Shown: positions 1 through 11,300 of the stretch, in pieces
Layout: every line of letters starts with the position of its first letter
Position numbering within the stretch: position 1 is the stretch's first letter
Position numbers and translations under genes: made by a program
Notes under the pieces: model-generated
Seen by the model: only the letters and a program-made list of their open reading frames with translations
What the model was told of the DNA's origin: nothing
The model's database searches: none
NCBI GenBank assembly: GCA_012932865.1
Contig: SAXG01000081.1
Coordinates: 1-64,000 of the forward strand
From: Amylostereum areolatum
Taxonomy: Eukaryota > Basidiomycota > Agaricomycetes > Russulales > Stereaceae
DNA length: 64,000 bases
Direction of reading: 5' to 3'

Positions 1-309
1 TGTACTTCCGATGGGGGTTCCCATCCTTATCTATGACATCACTGCTCCGGACCTCATCTCCGCCCATGACTCCTTTCCTATTGTTCCCCCCCGCTCCGCA
101 CCACTATCGCATCGCATCGCACCATCGTTCCCACTTGTATATAAGGACAGTGTTCCTCTTCCCTTTCCCTAGACTGTCCATCTCGTCATACGGTACTGTA
201 GCGCACGTTGCACTACCCTAGACCCCGGCACTCTCGAATCTATTTTTCTTCTCGCTCCTCCATCGTCGCGACTTAGGCGGTTCATCGGTTCTCATAACGT
301 GTTTCTGAC
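1..309 (+). repeat. Partial LTR, plus orientation, same family as the LTR at 14639-15058
   Basis: Aligns by eye, in opposite orientation, with 14640-14960: shared blocks include the TATA region (tgtatataagg near 137-147) and the 3' end at gtttctgac. The first part of the LTR lies outside the window or is lost. What follows does not match the internal part of the chromovirus at 8-15 kb, so this is a solo or rearranged LTR, or the LTR of a different element sharing this promoter. Confidence 0.75.
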
Positions 310-1590
310 GAGCCTCGCCTTTGCTCTGCATCCGGGAGATTTCGGATCCTGGAGTATAGACAGGCTGGACTACCTCCTTACCCACAGGAAGGCCAACGCC
401 ATTCGGATGCTCATCAACGAGTCTACTTCAGGCTAGCTGGCTCCGGGGGGACCTTCGCGGTGTAGAGACTGTCGTGGAGTACTGCTTTGCTCGCGGGGCA
501 GCTGCTCGGGAACTGTTTACTTGTCGTTAATCAAGCCGAACTGGAGTCGACATGGAGCGACTTAACAAGGTCAACTATAGACGACTCATGTCTTCGGAGG
601 GCATTCCCCAGTGCGGTGGAAGTCCTTGGCAGCTCGATGACGGATGGAGGCGCCTATTCTCTGACATTCTCAAGGCACATCCTTCCCTCGAGCCACAACC
701 CGGGCGTCGTGCGATGGAAAAACGAGCTGAACGCCCCCATCCATCTCCACGAGTGCCGTCCCCATCCCTCCCTCCTCCGCCCCAAGCTCCTATACGGAGG
801 CGCCACCACTCCGGCTTCCACTTCCCGCACCATCCTCCCCAAACCAGTCGTCCCCAGGAAACAACGCACTCAACCAGGAACATCTGCGCGTACTGCACTG
901 CAGGTACCAAGCATACCCCCCCACCATCCATGTCCTTGGCCCAGATCGCGCTTGCGGCCAAAGCTCCGGTCGAAGGTGGATCCAAAACATGGCAGTACTT
1001 TGTCAGACAGCCGCTTTTTGTCCACCCAATTCACCGTCAATCGGCGGAAGGGCATGTGGCGGGAAAGGTGGACGGCCAGCTCCCCGGAGGACACAGCAGG
1101 TTTCACGAAAGCTGAACTGGCGGAAATGGAGGAAGACCCTGATGCGGACGAGGAAAACCCCCCTTGGAAGAACGCGCTGCAAGAGCTCCGCCACTACCAC
1201 TCCTTCTCCCGCCGAGAAGCAATTGGGACTTATTACAGCAGGTGCGGCTGACATTGTGGAAATCGGATGGGGATGAGGATGAGGGGGGACTAGGGATTGC
1301 CGGACCAGAGGGGTGATTGGGGCATATTGGGACGAGGTCCCCGGCCCAGTGGTGCTGCCCCGGTAAACGGAAAGCGGCCCCTGTGTGTACTGGCCCACCG
1401 AAAAACGGAGAAGGTTTCAGCCCCCAAGACGAACCCTACTGGGCCCTCCCGAGAAAGAAGCTCCTGCCCGACAGGGTGGCACACGCGTCTCCTACCAGAT
1501 AGGCACCAGATCAACCACAGAGGGTGTCACCACTCGTTCAAGGCAGGCCAACGGAGGAGGTGGGACAAGCTTTGACGGGTTAATTGTATG
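310..1590 (+). other. Unclassified internal region downstream of the partial LTR
   Basis: The frame leaving the LTR stays open for about 40 codons to a stop near 436, and open frames also occur at 487-1251 and 552-1115. None matches a retroelement domain I know, and two frames stay open together as expected of GC-rich DNA. No second LTR is seen. It may be the body of a non-autonomous LTR element; function is unknown. Confidence 0.3.
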
Positions 1591-2280
1591 ACTATTTTGC
1601 GTACTTTTACCATCCTTTGAATACCTTTCGCCATAGTGGGTTTTCATTTGTTACATTACTCAATTTACCTTACATTTTTTAAAGAAAAATCACCTAATTG
1701 TCTACCCACTTCTAACTGGGAAACAAGTCTAGGCAATTGATCCGGGGGCGCACACCCCCGGGAGCGGTGTCATCTCCATATATCCGGGGGTGTCTCCCAA
1801 GGGTTGGCTTTCGCCGTTGGCCCACGGATTATGCACACGCCCCTGGAGAGTGATTGTGTTGGCCCTTGTGAGCTTGTTTCATCCAGGATCTGTTTTTCGG
1901 TGTCTGTGGAGACCTGTTGGAGTATGATTAGAGCTGATGTAAAACCGTGTATCTATCACTGGGTATGAGGAGGCTAGCTCAGCCCCCTTCTGTTTTCACT
2001 CCCAACATCCGTCCACATCCACGGTCCGACTTTCCATTCACACCAGTTGCAAGATATGCATACATCGATTGTGTCAAAGGTATAGTACATCAAGAAAGAG
2101 ACCTAAGGAAACGACGAATTCAAACCCCTAAGAGAAGCAGCAAAACCAGAAAACCTGCGTCAAGCATACGCGGCAAATGTATAAGTCAAAAGATCAGTGC
2201 CAAACGTACGAGGCTAAACGTACGTGTCCAAACGTACGTGTCCAAACAAAACCGCGCAAACATACATAATAAGTCCATGC
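1591..2280. other. AT-richer intergenic stretch, no gene seen
   Basis: No credible coding frame. It holds the short palindrome ccgggggcgcacacccccgg near 1743 (7-bp arms) and a second ccgggggtgt copy near 1789. Otherwise nothing recognisable. Confidence 0.4.
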
Positions 2281-2746
2281 CACCACTACCCCGTCTTCTT
2301 TGCAGCCTTGTCGTCCTTATCCTGTTGGCGGGTTTCGGCGATCCTTCGGCCGAGGAGGGCGGGGTTTCGCGTGCGCCGACTGGACCCGCCACCGGCTGAC
2401 TCTGAGTGGAGGAGGGAGAATGGGGGGGCGGGAGCGAGAGGTGAGTCCGGGCGGAGGACGAACGGGTCCTCTCGCTCTTCGTCATCAGCCGTGGTGGAGG
2501 TGGAGCGGTGGGAGGTGGAGCGGTGGGAGGTGGAGGGTGGGAGATCGCGACGGCGTTGGGATGGGCTGCTGGGGCGGGGTGGGTCACGTACTCGCGAACG
2601 GATTGGCTGGATGTACATGCTCGTGTGGTGAGCGACCCGGGCGACAGGTTTTAGGGGTGAGGGGGAGCGGCCGGCTGGGGCACGACAAACCGATGAGGGG
2701 CGTGGACATCGAAGGGAAGCTGGCCGTCGAAGTGACGGGCCACTGG

Positions 2747-5470
2747 TCATTGCCGATGGGGACGTTGAAGGGGGGATGAGGGGAGGTGGTGGGGTGGGGG
2801 TCGAACGAGGGAGGGGGTCCTGGCCCGCACAGTCCTTGGTGCACCGCTCCATGTCAAAGACCGAGATGCGGAGAAGGACGCGTCGGGGTCGCGGTGGCCC
2901 ATGGTCGAGGGAACGTGCGGTTGGTACTCACCTCGTCCTCCTGCATGCTCCACTCCTCGTGTTCCCGCGGCCCTCCTCCTTCCATCCCGGTCCCTCCGCC
3001 GTCGAATCGACGTCCATGGTGTCGATGTCGCCCTTTGCAATGCGTCCTCGCCCTCCACGGCGACATCTTGAGGTGCGTCTTCTGGCACCTGCACCGCATG
3101 GTCCTTGCACGCACAGCAATGGTAGGAGAGCCTCCGGGGCCTGTACTCCACGGTCCTTTCCATCTGTCGTGGGTGGGCTTGAGGGACAGATGGGAGGCTG
3201 TCTTGTACGCGGGCGACGATGTCGTCGATGTCGACGGTGGGTGGGAGGCCGAGCTCCGCAGCGTGCCTTCACGATGGCGGACGCGTGCCGCGAGGTCGTC
3301 ACCGACAGCATGCGACGCTCTACGTCGCCGAGGCGGGCTCTAGGTCCCTGACCGCGGAGGTCGCTGCCTTGAGCTCTTCGTGAGTGCGGGGGAAGCCGAA
3401 CGTTCGTCGATGGGAGGGAGAGCGGACGGGACAGGGGTTGGAGCGCGAGGGGAAGGGATAGGTGGAGGGGAGGGAGGCGATCGTCCGTCATATGGACGTC
3501 TTCCGTGGCGTGTCCTCGCACAGGTGAGCCTATACTGAAGGTCAGTGAAAGGGTTGTGTGAGAAAGGAGGCGACGCACGGTGTGGGCTTGCGGAGGGAGA
3601 ACTCCCCCGGACGGCGGGTTTGACACGCAGCGAACGCGCTTGGGACAAGCAACGGCTCTGTTCCATGGCTCGTCATTTTCAGCCTGGGAGGTGCTTGCTA
3701 CCGACGGATGAGTGGACTTGAGCGGGGGAATTTTGATGACGAGCGACTTGGCGGAGGCTTCGCGGGAGGAGGTGGAAGGGTCGGCATGGTCGGCAAGGTT
3801 GGCCGATGGGATTTCCGAGGGCCAGGCGGCTTGATGGGGTCGTCGTCGTCATCGTCGTCGTGGACGTCGTCCTCCTCGTCCTTGTCCTCATCCTCCTTGT
3901 CCTCCTTCTCGTCCTCGTCGTCCTCCTCACCCTCGTCCTCGTCCCCTCCTCACCCTCGTCCTCTCCCGTCCTCGTCCTCGGTCTCTTCAACTGCCTTGCC
4001 CTTGCCTTTGCGATCCGCCTTGCCCTTGCCCTTGCCGACCGTCTTGCCCTTGCCTGCCTCGCCTTCTCCGTGCCCTTCGCACGACCTTGCCCTTCGCTGC
4101 CTTTGCCGATCCCCGGGGAGTGGAGGGCCGGCAATCACCTTTCCTGACGGGGGCAACGTGATGCCCAACTTCTTCTCGAAGTACGATTTCGAGTGGGGTT
4201 AGGGGGGGGAGTTCGGCGTCGAGGGGGAGCTTTTTAAGATCTGTTGGCAACATAAGAGATGAGTTCTCAGAGCTGGGAATACGAGTCACGTACCTATGGG
4301 ATCCTTGTGGTTGGCAGACATGGCCTTCGGGATTGTCTTCTTGCCGTTCGCAACCCACGTTCGATACCGAATGCGGTCGTCCGGGTAGAATCGGCGAGGG
4401 AGAGGAGGAAGGGTGCAATCTGGAAGGGCTTGTGAGCTCGAAGCAGGTGAAGCAAGACTTGTTCTTGCCCCACCAGCACGGCACCCTGCATCGAAAGCAG
4501 GCGACGCAAGTGTGCTGTGGAGAACGCCATAAGCAAACATCGAATGAGTAAAGGAAAATGCACGTATGGAGTCGTTGGGTGGTTGGACCAGAGCCAGCGG
4601 TTCCAGGGGCTAAGTAAACCGCCTGCTTGTGCTTGAGATCGCGGTCTTGCTGGTGAGTCGGTTCCCACGGGGGATGAACTCGCCATCGCCCTTCTTCTGC
4701 CCCTCGAGGCGGACCTTGCCCTCCACCTCTTGACGCTGAAATTTGAGCCAGGGCGGAGCATATTGGCAGTGGCCGATGAGCTCGTTGGCGGCCGTGCTGT
4801 CGTGGAGTTGATCGGGGGGCGAGAGGGCTTGCGGAGGTACTTGTGCGGGGCTGGGACTTGGATGTCCGGGGGCGTTTTGCGGGTTTGGGGGGGCCACCTT
4901 GAAGGTGGGGGCCTTGACGGGGGGGTCTTGGTGCATTTCCGTTCGCCTTTCGACGAGCTCCCCATCACCAGCTGATCGTGCCGGGGGTGATGACGGTACG
5001 CGTCGGAGAGGCATGCGGACGGGGATCTGAGGCAGGTCGTCGTCGTCAGAGTCTTCGTGAGAACAGGCGCGACCGCTGGTGGTCGTCTTGCGAGGGGGCG
5101 TGGGCGGAAGGTCTCGTTGTCGTTGTCGTGTCTGGCGGTGGAGCTGGTTTCGGGTTGGCCTTGCTCTTCCCCTTGTCGCGGCTTCAATGGTGGGCTCAGA
5201 GGAGCTCATCGTCCTCCTCATCGGAAGGGGCGGGCCCTGACTTCGAATGCCAAAATTTCGGGGCGGGCTTGGCGACATTGGAGCTACTCGGGCCGGGGGG
5301 AGGGGAGAAAAGATGGCCGTGGTCGACTTGACGGCCGGGGACGAGGAGGGGGCGGTGTGGGCGGTGGGACGGTGGGTCCGGTGGTAGGGGGGGCGGTGAG
5401 GGGCTGGGCGGTGGGCTGGGCATGGGTGCATTGGGCGAGGGTATGTGGCCACTGGAGGATGGGATGGCAC
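2747..5470 (-). pseudogene. Decayed Cys-rich / acidic multi-exon gene, function unknown
   Basis: Read on the minus strand, fragments in different frames look protein-like: a Pro-rich segment (5470-4610); a cysteine cluster (CVACFRCRVPCWW...CFTC) near 4510-4430 that directly follows a possible acceptor; a Lys/Gly-rich stretch running into a long Asp/Glu tract (about 4170-3840) with an in-frame TGA in the middle; a helix-prone piece (EELKAATSAVRDLE, DVERRML) near 3385-3290; and a tail ending near 2930. At least three frame changes and two stops separate them. I read it as a frame-broken gene, possibly a zinc-binding fungal family; real introns may explain some breaks. No function is assigned. 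Confidence 0.35.
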
Positions 5471-5479
5471 CCCGGTTTT

Positions 5480-6040
5480 TGAGCTAACATTCCTACGTTA
5501 GTTACATGGAGATAGATGTATGAGATTCGGGGGCGCACCTGTGTCTCCCACCACCGGTTCGGCCCAACTCATCTCCGTGCATGATGGGGCGTCGCTGTCG
5601 TCCGCTGTCGAAACTTGAGTGCAGATGCGGTCTTGCAGGGCGATCGGATCCATTGATGCCTTTGCCGTCGGACTTGCGCGACGTCGCCGGCTGTACAATG
5701 TTCACGAAGAGCCACTTGAGGAAGGCTGGGGCACCGGGTTGCCCCGATCAGGCGCCGGCGTATGACCACGGACTGTGCGATGAACGATGTCAGGTATGCG
5801 TACTGAACATTACGGAGGGAGAACGTACGATCTCGCGTTGGAATTGAGTGGCGAGTGGCGCCCCCCGGATCTGTTGGCGAGGCTTGAAGGGCGTGGAGAG
5901 CCAGCTGAAGGCGGGCACTGCAAATGACGGCGGCATGAGGGTGGGAGGCAAGAAACTTGTCGAGGGCGGAGGACATGGCGAGGAAGGTGCGGTGAGGTTG
6001 GTCGTGGGTGGAAGTGGATGAAGTGGAGAGGTGAAGGGCA
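5480..6040 (-). pseudogene. Possible N-terminal part of the decayed gene to its left
   Basis: A minus-strand frame starting with ATG near 5977 (MSSALDKFLASHPHA) runs through a helix-rich segment ending SLRNVQYAYL. It continues sensibly only after a one-base shift near 5740, into a segment reading FLKWLFVNIV. Its position upstream of the Pro-rich and Cys-rich pieces fits a first exon of the same broken gene. This is inference; it could be a separate relic. Confidence 0.3.
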
Positions 6041-6229
6041 AGGCGCGTCGGACGCGTCCTGGAATTATGAGGCGCGGCAACTGCCGGGGCTGCAGACGGC
6101 CCGTGGGACGCGGGACGCGTCGAAATCGCACAAATCCAGATCCCATTAGCATGCGTGGAGGTTGTCTCCTTCCTCTGCATCTCTTCCTCCTTACCCCTCG
6201 CTCTCCTCCCACGTATCCTCGCATCGACG

Positions 6230-7388
6230 ATGGAAGAAGACAATTTCGAGTTCAACATTGAAGATTTCGACGCCGTGATGGGCGATGCTGGGCTCGGTAC
6301 ACCTGCTGGAGTGGCGGGATTGTCGGCGGTGCCAGCACCGGAAGGTATGTCGTGATACGTTATATCGACTACATCGACTAACCATGTGGTTATACCATTA
6401 CAGGGACATATACGAAAGCCGTAACGACGGCTGAAGAACACCCTGAGGGCGTCCGTCCCCAGTCAGCCCCCAACGTCGCCGAGCCCTCCGAAGTGGCACC
6501 CGTGGGGTCAGCGAAGTCCGTCCCGCAAGTCGATGGGGGCGGCGAAGACATCGAAATGATATCGAGGCCGAAGAGATGGACGGATGCGAAGGGACAGAGG
6601 CAGAAGGGGAAGCAGAAAGCGATCCCTGCTGAAGACGGTGCGTCTAATCACTTCCACTCGATAATTTTGGCTCTAACATACGGATTTACTGGACAGTAAT
6701 CGAGATCCCATCATCTCCTCCTACGCCTCGACCATCACCCGGGCCCTCGGCACCCATCCACCCCCGGAAGCGTCCTGGGTCCCCCTATGCACCTCCTGTT
6801 GCGTCTGCACTGGACAGCAAGAAGCCCCGAATCGACGACCCGCAGCGTATCTCCTGGGCGCTGACGGCGGAGGAGCTGTCCTCGAAGCCGGCGTCCGTCT
6901 TCCGCCCCGTCAAATTTGGGGAAGGGTCGTCGAGAGTTGAGCGGATGGGGTGGGGACAGGAGGCGGGTGAGCAGAGGCGGTGCCCCCCCGACAATCCGCC
7001 CAACATTGCGGGGCTCGCTCAGAGACACTATCCGGCAGAAGGTGAGTCAGTGTGTTGGCCCCCGGAGTTCGCTCACTTACCCTCTGATGTAGAAACGCAC
7101 GACCTGAAGGCCTGGATGGATTTTGTCAAGCATTTCGCCCCCGACCCCGACAACGTGCGTCTGCCAGAACGTTCGACCCAGCTGCTTGACCCTCGACGGG
7201 CCGCACTGGCGATGACGGTCCTGGCGGAGGGAGCCGCCGCCGCGAAGGACTTTGAGGCATGGGAGCGGCTAGACGAGGGGTATAGGGTGGAGGTGGAAAC
7301 CCTACGTCGAATCAGGGAGGAGGTGCTTTCGATGGGGTTTGTGTTGAGGTTTGCGGCGGATAGAACGAGGGCAGGGACTGGGGAGTGA
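6230..7388 (+). CDS. Four-exon gene, unrecognised probable nuclear protein
   Basis: Model join(6230..6344, 6404..6637, 6697..7041, 7093..7388) gives 329 residues with consistent phases and canonical GT-AG introns (gtatgt, gtgcgt and gtgagt donors). The product opens with an acidic segment (MEEDNFEFNIEDFD), then a Lys/Arg-rich linker (about residues 90-116) and a Pro/Ser stretch containing RPSPGPSAP and PRKRPG. The C-terminal helical region contains the WMDFVKHFAPDPDN segment. The basic patches suggest a nuclear protein, but I recognise no domain. It is one of the few unbroken genes in the repeat-rich left third, head-to-head with the decayed minus-strand gene. Confidence 0.65.
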
Positions 7389-7497
7389 GTACTGTTGATC
7401 TCGCGTGGGTATATAGTCCAATATAATGATACTTCGACTTACAATCAAGGCGTGAATTTTCGTAGGAAGCTCGGGTGCGAGACCTGGTGCAGAGGAT

Positions 7498-7881
7498 GGA
7501 GCTGCAGAGTCAGATGAGGTCGTCGAGCGTATACAAGACTGTGTCAATGACATTGACAAGAAGATGACGTTCCTGGTCCTCGATGGGTCGCTCCATAAGC
7601 AAGGGAAGGATTTTGTCGAATAAAGGCCTAGCTCGAAACTCGCAGGCTTTATCTGTGATCTGGCGTAGTGCTGTCTTGGGCACAGGTGGGGTCCCATTCT
7701 TGATTTTGAGCAGCAACCGCATGATTTTGTGTTCCTTCTTTTCATCAACCGTCAACTGCGTCTTGTCCTCCTTGAAGATCTTTGCAAAGCATCGCGCCTC
7801 TTCAGCTTTGAAAAAGGCGAGGTTACCGACCCTGGGAATTTCGGTTGGAAGGTTAGACCCGCCGGGTGCGGTTACAACCAT
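7498..7881 (-). pseudogene. Orphan fragment of splicing factor SF3B1 (Hsh155)
   Basis: One minus-strand frame of about 123 codons closely follows SF3B1 just before and into its first HEAT repeats. Diagnostic blocks are [44 protein letters not shown] and EDQERHLLV. In the family the sequence continues through R-P-Y-V-H-K and about 20 HEAT repeats; here it stops (TGA) straight after LDDLI. Usually invariant residues are changed (CEFRARP where REFGAGP is expected). The true protein exceeds 1000 residues, so this is a dead partial copy. No intron is seen inside the fragment. It lies next to the truncated end of the retrotransposon. Confidence 0.85.
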
Positions 7882-8310
7882 CCCCCTAGATCCATGGGCA
7901 ACGAAATATATTGCAAGTCTCGTGTGGGATGTACATATATATTCCGGGGATATCCCGGCGGTTTGAAGTTTTCGACCCGGGGTGTATTGGCACTCTAGGT
8001 CGGCCGCATATTGGGGGCAGGCATGCCTGGGTACATGTCTACTGGAGACCTACGCAACGGCCGGTTGTAGTGGGTGATCTTGTAGGACAAGGACGGCTGG
8101 ACATCGAGGAAAGTCCCATGTGGGGCCCTGTGTGCTGTAGGCCTCCCTAACGGCCGATTGTCGATTGCATACATAGGACAGGATGTCGGGCGAGCGTGGA
8201 TTATACTGGAGTCAAATCGCGCGGCCGACGGCGGCTCAGCATGTAGCATACAGGTTAGGCATATGGGCTGATCATGTATTATAGGTATATATAACCAGAA
8301 TGTGAGTCAT
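7882..8310. other. Non-coding stretch between SF3B1 fragment and truncated LTR
   Basis: No credible coding frame. It carries short ccgggg/ccccgg palindromic pieces (7940-7990). In an intact element the rest of the 3' LTR should lie here, but homology with the 5' LTR stops near 8311. Confidence 0.4.
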
Positions 8311-8378
8311 ACATGTGCCGTGACGCGTCGCGTGTACAAGGTCTGCAAACGAAGAAAGAAATGGAGCGATCTGTGACA
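8311..8378 (-). repeat. Truncated 3' LTR of the chromovirus
   Basis: In element orientation it starts TGTCACAGATCGC at 8378 and follows the 5' LTR with a few mismatches for 65-70 bp, then similarity ends. Expected length is 420 bp, so about 350 bp are missing or replaced. Confidence 0.75.
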
Positions 8379-8392
8379 TTACCCCCCCTTTA
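8379..8392 (-). other. Polypurine tract (plus-strand primer site)
   Basis: Element-strand AAAGGGGGGGTAA sits directly before the TGTCAC start of the 3' LTR, the standard position. The G run has seven bases; with six, the pol frame would end here at TAA, so the extra G may be why the reading frame runs on into the LTR. Confidence 0.8.
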
Positions 8393-8394
8393 AG

Positions 8395-11300
8395 ACGCGC
8401 TTTCGCCTGGAGCGCGATGTCATCTGCAAGGGTGGATGCGAGGAAATCGTCAAAGGAGATGCCGAGGGAACGCACAGGGCGGGGCGCATTTGGATGGCGC
8501 TTGTGGAAAGCGTCAATCATGTCGGTAACCTTTGAGAGCGACGAACGCGGGAGCCAGGTGTTTTCGGAGTCGGGATAGCCGGCCCACTTGACGAGGTACT
8601 GAATGCCTTTCTTGTTACGAGTTGGTTTAGAGTCGACAATGTCTTCAACGTCGTATTCTTCTTCATCGTCAATGAGGTCTGGTGGCGGCTGTTCATAATT
8701 TGGCCCGTGAGCGGCTGTCTCCTTGTACGCGGTGAGCAGCGAGGCATGGAAGACTGGATGGATTCGCCACGTCTTCGGCAGCTTCAAGCGGTAGTTGACT
8801 GGGCTGATGACGTCAATGATTTCGAAGGGTCCAAATCGTTTGGCAGCAAGCTTAGCTTTCGGTCTCGTCGTCTTCAGATTTTTGCCTTCTAGCCATACTT
8901 TGTCTCCGACGGCAAACTGCGTTGATTCGCTGACCGTGTCGCCATTGTAGTGCTTCATCAAGTCTGATGCGAGGGCAAGGCTGGCCTTGATCTCCTGTCG
9001 GACTTCTTCAAGTTGACGGAGGCGTTCTTCAACTGCAGGGACCTTTGAGGACGGGTTTACGGATGGGTACATTTTCGGGAGGAAGCCGTAGAGGACTTCA
9101 AAGGGAGCCTTTCCAGTAGCTGCATGGGTGCGAGAGTTGTGAGAAAACTCGAAGAAGGGCAACCACTTCACCCAGTCGTCTTGACGGTAGTTGCAGAATA
9201 CTCGCAGAAACTGCTCGAGGTTCTGGTTCTCGCGTTCAGGTTTGGCCGTCTGTCTGTGGGTGATACGCTGTGCTGAGGGCGGACTTGATCCCGAGCTTCT
9301 CGTTGAGTGTACGCATCACCTGTCCAGCAAATTGGGGTCCACGATCCGAGATGATCTTGTCTGCTAAGCCGTAGTGTCGGTATACCTTATCGAAGAGAAT
9401 GTCGGCCGTGCCATCGCTGGTGATCTTCGTTGTACATGGGGTGGTAACCACCATCTTGGTGAGGCGATCGACCACGACAGTTGACGGCGTTATAGCCTTC
9501 GCAGTCAGGGAGTTCGACGATGAAGTCGGTGGAGATGACGCCAAATGGTCGATCGGGTACTTCGTTTGGGATCATGTCGACGTGGGGTCGGCTGCTCTGT
9601 GTCTTCGTCGACTGGCAGGTTGCGCATCCTGCTACAAAGTCGCGGACAAAGACAGACATGCCAGGCCACCAATATTCACGACTCACAAGCTCGTAAGTCT
9701 TGAAGCGACCGGGGTGTCCAGCCAGGGGCGATTCATGGTACATTTTGACAATGTCGCGTCGCAACTCGTCATCCTGCAGGGACATATACCTTTCCTCTAA
9801 ACAGGACCAGGCCTTCTTCGTAGTTCCACTCTTGAAGGTTCTTGACGAGTGTACGTGGTCCGTTTCGTAAGATGGCGTCCAGGGCTTGAACGACCTCGAT
9901 GTCCTTGGTTTTGCAGTCGCGGATACGTCGTCGGAGTTCGACATCACCGAGGGAGGTTACTGCTCCTGGCCTTGTTGCGCGTACTTGGAAGTACTTGGGG
10001 TCAAGCAAGACGCGCTCCTTGTTGTCGTTTTCAACACCATCCTTGTGATCGGGTCGTCGAGACATTGGATCCGGGCGGTGGGAAATTCCTGGTTTATGAA
10101 CGAGCGAGAAGTCAAATCGAGTGAGGAATAGAGCCCAACGTGCCTGTCGGCGGCTCAGCTTCTGTGCCGTCTTGAAGTGCTCCAGGTTCTTGTGATCTGT
10201 CCAGATTTCGACGGTGTCGGGGGCGCCTTCGAGGTAGTGGCGCCAGGCTTCAAGCGCACGGATGATCGCAAGCAGCTCCTTGTCGTAGATGTCGTAGTTC
10301 CGTTCCGGTTCCGATAGGGCCTTGGACAGATACGCCACTGGATGCCAGTGACCGTCGTCGCCTTTCTGCGAGAGTATACCTCCAGTAGCAAAGTCCGAGG
10401 CATCGACTTCAACGAGGTAAGGCTTCTTTGGGTCAGGCATGACCAAGACGGGGGAGGAAGTAAACGCAGCTTTCAGTGCGTCAAACGCAGTTTGGCAGTC
10501 CGTCGACCAGTCCCATGTGCAGTCCTTCTTTGTCAGATCAAATAGGGGCCGTGCAACCTTGGAGAAGTCCTTGATGAAACGTCGGTAGAAGTTGCCAAAG
10601 CCGAGGAAGGATTGCACATCTTTGACCGTTCGTGGTGTCGGCCAGTCCTGAATACCTGCTACCTTGACGGGGTCCATAGCGATCTTGTCGTGCGAGATGA
10701 TGAGTCCGAGGTATTCGACAGAGTCTTGCTCAAAGACGCATTTCTCCGGTTTGAGGAAGAGGTCGTTGTCTTGCAAACGCTGCAGAACCTGCCGCACTAT
10801 GGCACGGTGTTCGTCCATGGTGCGAGTGAACACCAAGATGTCGTCCATGTAGATGATGACCTTGCCCGAGTCGATGAGATCCTTGAACAGTTCATTCATC
10901 ATTGCCTGAAATGTCGCAGGGGAGTTCATAAGCCCGAAAAACATCACCGTAGGTTCGAAGAGACCGCGATTCGTCTTGAACGCAGCCTTCCACTCGTCGC
11001 CTTCCTTGATGCGGACATTGTTGTAGCCCCAGCGAACATCCATCTTGGAGAAGATCTTTGCACCTTTGAGGCGGTCGACAATTTCAGAGATCAGTGGCAA
11101 TGGGTATTCATTCTTGACAGTGCCCTTGTTTAATTCTCGATAGTCCTGTACGGGATGCAGCTTTCCATCCTTTTTCTTCACAAAGAAGAACGGACTCGCC
11201 TGAGGTGACTTCGAATGGGCGGATATAGCCCTTCTTCAGGTGGTCGTCGAGGAAGGTGTCGAGTTCGATCTGCTCGGAAGGTGAGAGGGGGTAGATCTTG

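Noticed and set aside
10612..11133. 173-codon plus-strand open frame
   Set aside because: Antisense of reverse transcriptase.
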